Of a stretch of DNA of 6,821 bases, positions 5,789-6,821 are shown one piece after another. This stretch comes from Methanobacteriota archaeon (lineage in GTDB: Archaea > Thermoplasmatota > Poseidoniia > Poseidoniales > Poseidoniaceae). The stretch is taken from NCBI GenBank assembly GCA_002727695.1, contig PBXT01000087.1:3813-10633 (forward strand), read 5' to 3'. The notes beneath the pieces are model-generated. The model was not told where the DNA came from, searched no databases, and worked only from the letters and a program-made list of their open reading frames with translations. A program made the position numbers and the translations under genes. The first letter of the stretch is position 1. Every line of letters starts with the position of its first letter.

Positions 5789-6796
5789 TCATCCCTGTTG
5801 AATGACAGGAACTGGAACTTCGGACAGAATCTTGCGTACAATGTGCATTCCAGTAATTCCACGGATCTTTGCTTCTGGCTTCATCACGATTCTGTGAGAA
5901 ATAATCTGCAAAGCAATTCCCTTGATGTCATCTGGAATTACGTAATCTCTTCCGTCAATAGCGGCTGCGGCACGTCCAGTCTTGAACAACGACTGGCTCG
6001 CACGAGGAGATGCACCGTTTACAACACGGTGGTCTTCACGAGTTCTTTGCACGATTTCGACAATGTAGGAAAGAATTGCTGGGTCGACGTGGACGGTTTC
6101 AAGCGCCTTCTGCATAGCGACTACCTTCTTTGGCGAGGTAATTTGCTCAACATCGTGTTGGTCCTTACCACGCAGCTTACGACGTGCTAGAATTGCCTTC
6201 TCTTCCGCACGGTCAGGGTAACCCATGCTCATCTTCATCAGGAAACGGTCCATCTGTGCTTCAGGCAGCGGGTATGTTCCTTCTTGCTCAATTGGGTTCT
6301 GTGTAGCCAATACAACGAATGGTGCTGGCAATTTGTGAGTAATACCTTCAATGGTAACCTGCTTTTCTTCCATAGCCTCAAGCAAAGCTGCTTGGGTTTT
6401 CGGAGGAGCACGGTTAATTTCGTCAGCGAGTAAAATGTTAGAGAAAAGTGGTCCTGCACGTAACTTGAATTCTCCAGATTTTTGGTCGTACATGTACGTA
6501 CCCATGATATCGCTCGGCAGCAAGTCAGGTGTGAACTGAACACGCTTGAACTTACAACCTAGGGCACGAGCGAATGTGTTTGCTAGCAAGGTTTTAGCCA
6601 ATCCTGGGAAATCTTCGAGTAGCATGTTACCGTTAGATAGGATTCCAACCGTGACTCTGCGAAGATTTTCGTTCTTACCAATGATAACTTTCGAAACTTC
6701 ACCCATTAGTGAATTTGCAATCGAAGATACAGTGGCAATGAGGTCCTTTGTGCGATGGTCGCCTGCTGGCGCTCCTGCTTGGAATCCTGCGTTCAT
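5789..6796 (-). CDS. MoxR-family AAA+ ATPase
   Basis: This 335-residue protein matches the whole length of MoxR ATPases. Walker A is EDFPGLAKT (61-69, Lys68) and Walker B is ILLADEINRA (121-130, Asp125/Glu126). Sensor 1 is at ATQNPIEQEGTYPLPEA (164-180, Asn167), the arginine-finger region is MDRF (182-185), and sensor 2 is GASPRAS (261-267, Arg265). The C-terminal lid carries the usual Y-V-x-P-D-D-I segment (285-291). MoxR proteins are hexameric chaperone-like ATPases in the cytoplasm that act on von Willebrand factor A (VWA) proteins, for example in metal insertion or complex maturation; family members are often followed by DUF58 and VWA genes. Here the next gene is parA after 80 bp, so any partner must lie outside the window. 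The start at ATG 6796 has GGGGTG eight bases upstream. All key residues are present, so it should be active; its client is unknown. Confidence 0.95.
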   Translation of the reverse strand: MNAGFQAGAPAGDHRTKDLIATVSSIANSLMGEVSKVIIGKNENLRRVTVGILSNGNMLLEDFPGLAKTLLANTFARALGCKFKRVQFTPDLLPSDIMGTYMYDQKSGEFKLRAGPLFSNILLADEINRAPPKTQAALLEAMEEKQVTIEGITHKLPAPFVVLATQNPIEQEGTYPLPEAQMDRFLMKMSMGYPDRAEEKAILARRKLRGKDQHDVEQITSPKKVVAMQKALETVHVDPAILSYIVEIVQRTREDHRVVNGASPRASQSLFKTGRAAAAIDGRDYVIPDDIKGIALQIISHRIVMKPEAKIRGITGMHIVRKILSEVPVPVIQQG

Positions 6797-6821
6797 GGTA
6801 ATAGCACCCCTTGGTACATAT

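Noticed and set aside
5777..6190. A 137-codon plus-strand open frame opposite moxR
   Set aside because: It is antisense to a full-length, motif-complete MoxR gene, has no ribosome binding site and gives an unstructured, unfamiliar protein.

Overview
The window looks like chromosomal DNA of a planktonic archaeon, most likely a Marine Group II euryarchaeon (Candidatus Poseidoniales). This is an inference. It rests on a large secreted single-pass protein with Asp-rich thrombospondin type 3 (TSP3) repeats and a Trp-rich C-terminal signature, a MoxR-type ATPase, a ParA ATPase followed by a ribbon-helix-helix gene, good Shine-Dalgarno sites, dense packing and moderate GC. There is no rRNA, tRNA, CRISPR array, insertion sequence or integrase.

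Plus-strand half (1-4154). The first gene is probably cut by the window edge. It encodes a soluble protein with a roughly 240-residue charged coiled coil, an Ala/Gln-rich linker and a long Pro/Glu/Val-rich tail carrying a short repeated L-x-P-[IV] motif. After 62 bp comes an 819-residue envelope protein. It has a signal peptide, a probable seven-bladed WD40-like propeller, a stalk of nine Asp-rich putative calcium-binding repeats, one membrane helix, and an acidic/proline-rich cytoplasmic tail ending in a Trp-rich motif. The two may form one transcription unit and could be an outside sensor or adhesin with an inside scaffold, but nothing in the sequence proves this.

Minus-strand half (6796 down to 4155). 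Transcription order is MoxR AAA+ ATPase, ParA/Soj-family ATPase, a small ribbon-helix-helix (RHH) protein, and an 85-residue protein that I read as a degenerate, truncated PIN-like (VapC-like) domain. ParA plus an RHH protein recalls archaeal SegAB and bacterial ParA/ParG partition pairs. RHH plus a PIN-like gene, with the second ribosome binding site lying over the first stop codon, recalls a VapBC toxin-antitoxin pair. Together they look like a partition cassette with a domesticated VapBC-like tail, which is the most interesting candidate system here.

The halves meet tail to tail with no spacer: the stop codon of the envelope protein (4152-4154) abuts that of the PIN-like gene (4155-4157). 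No intergenic gap exceeds about 90 bp, so all non-coding space is short leader or spacer sequence.
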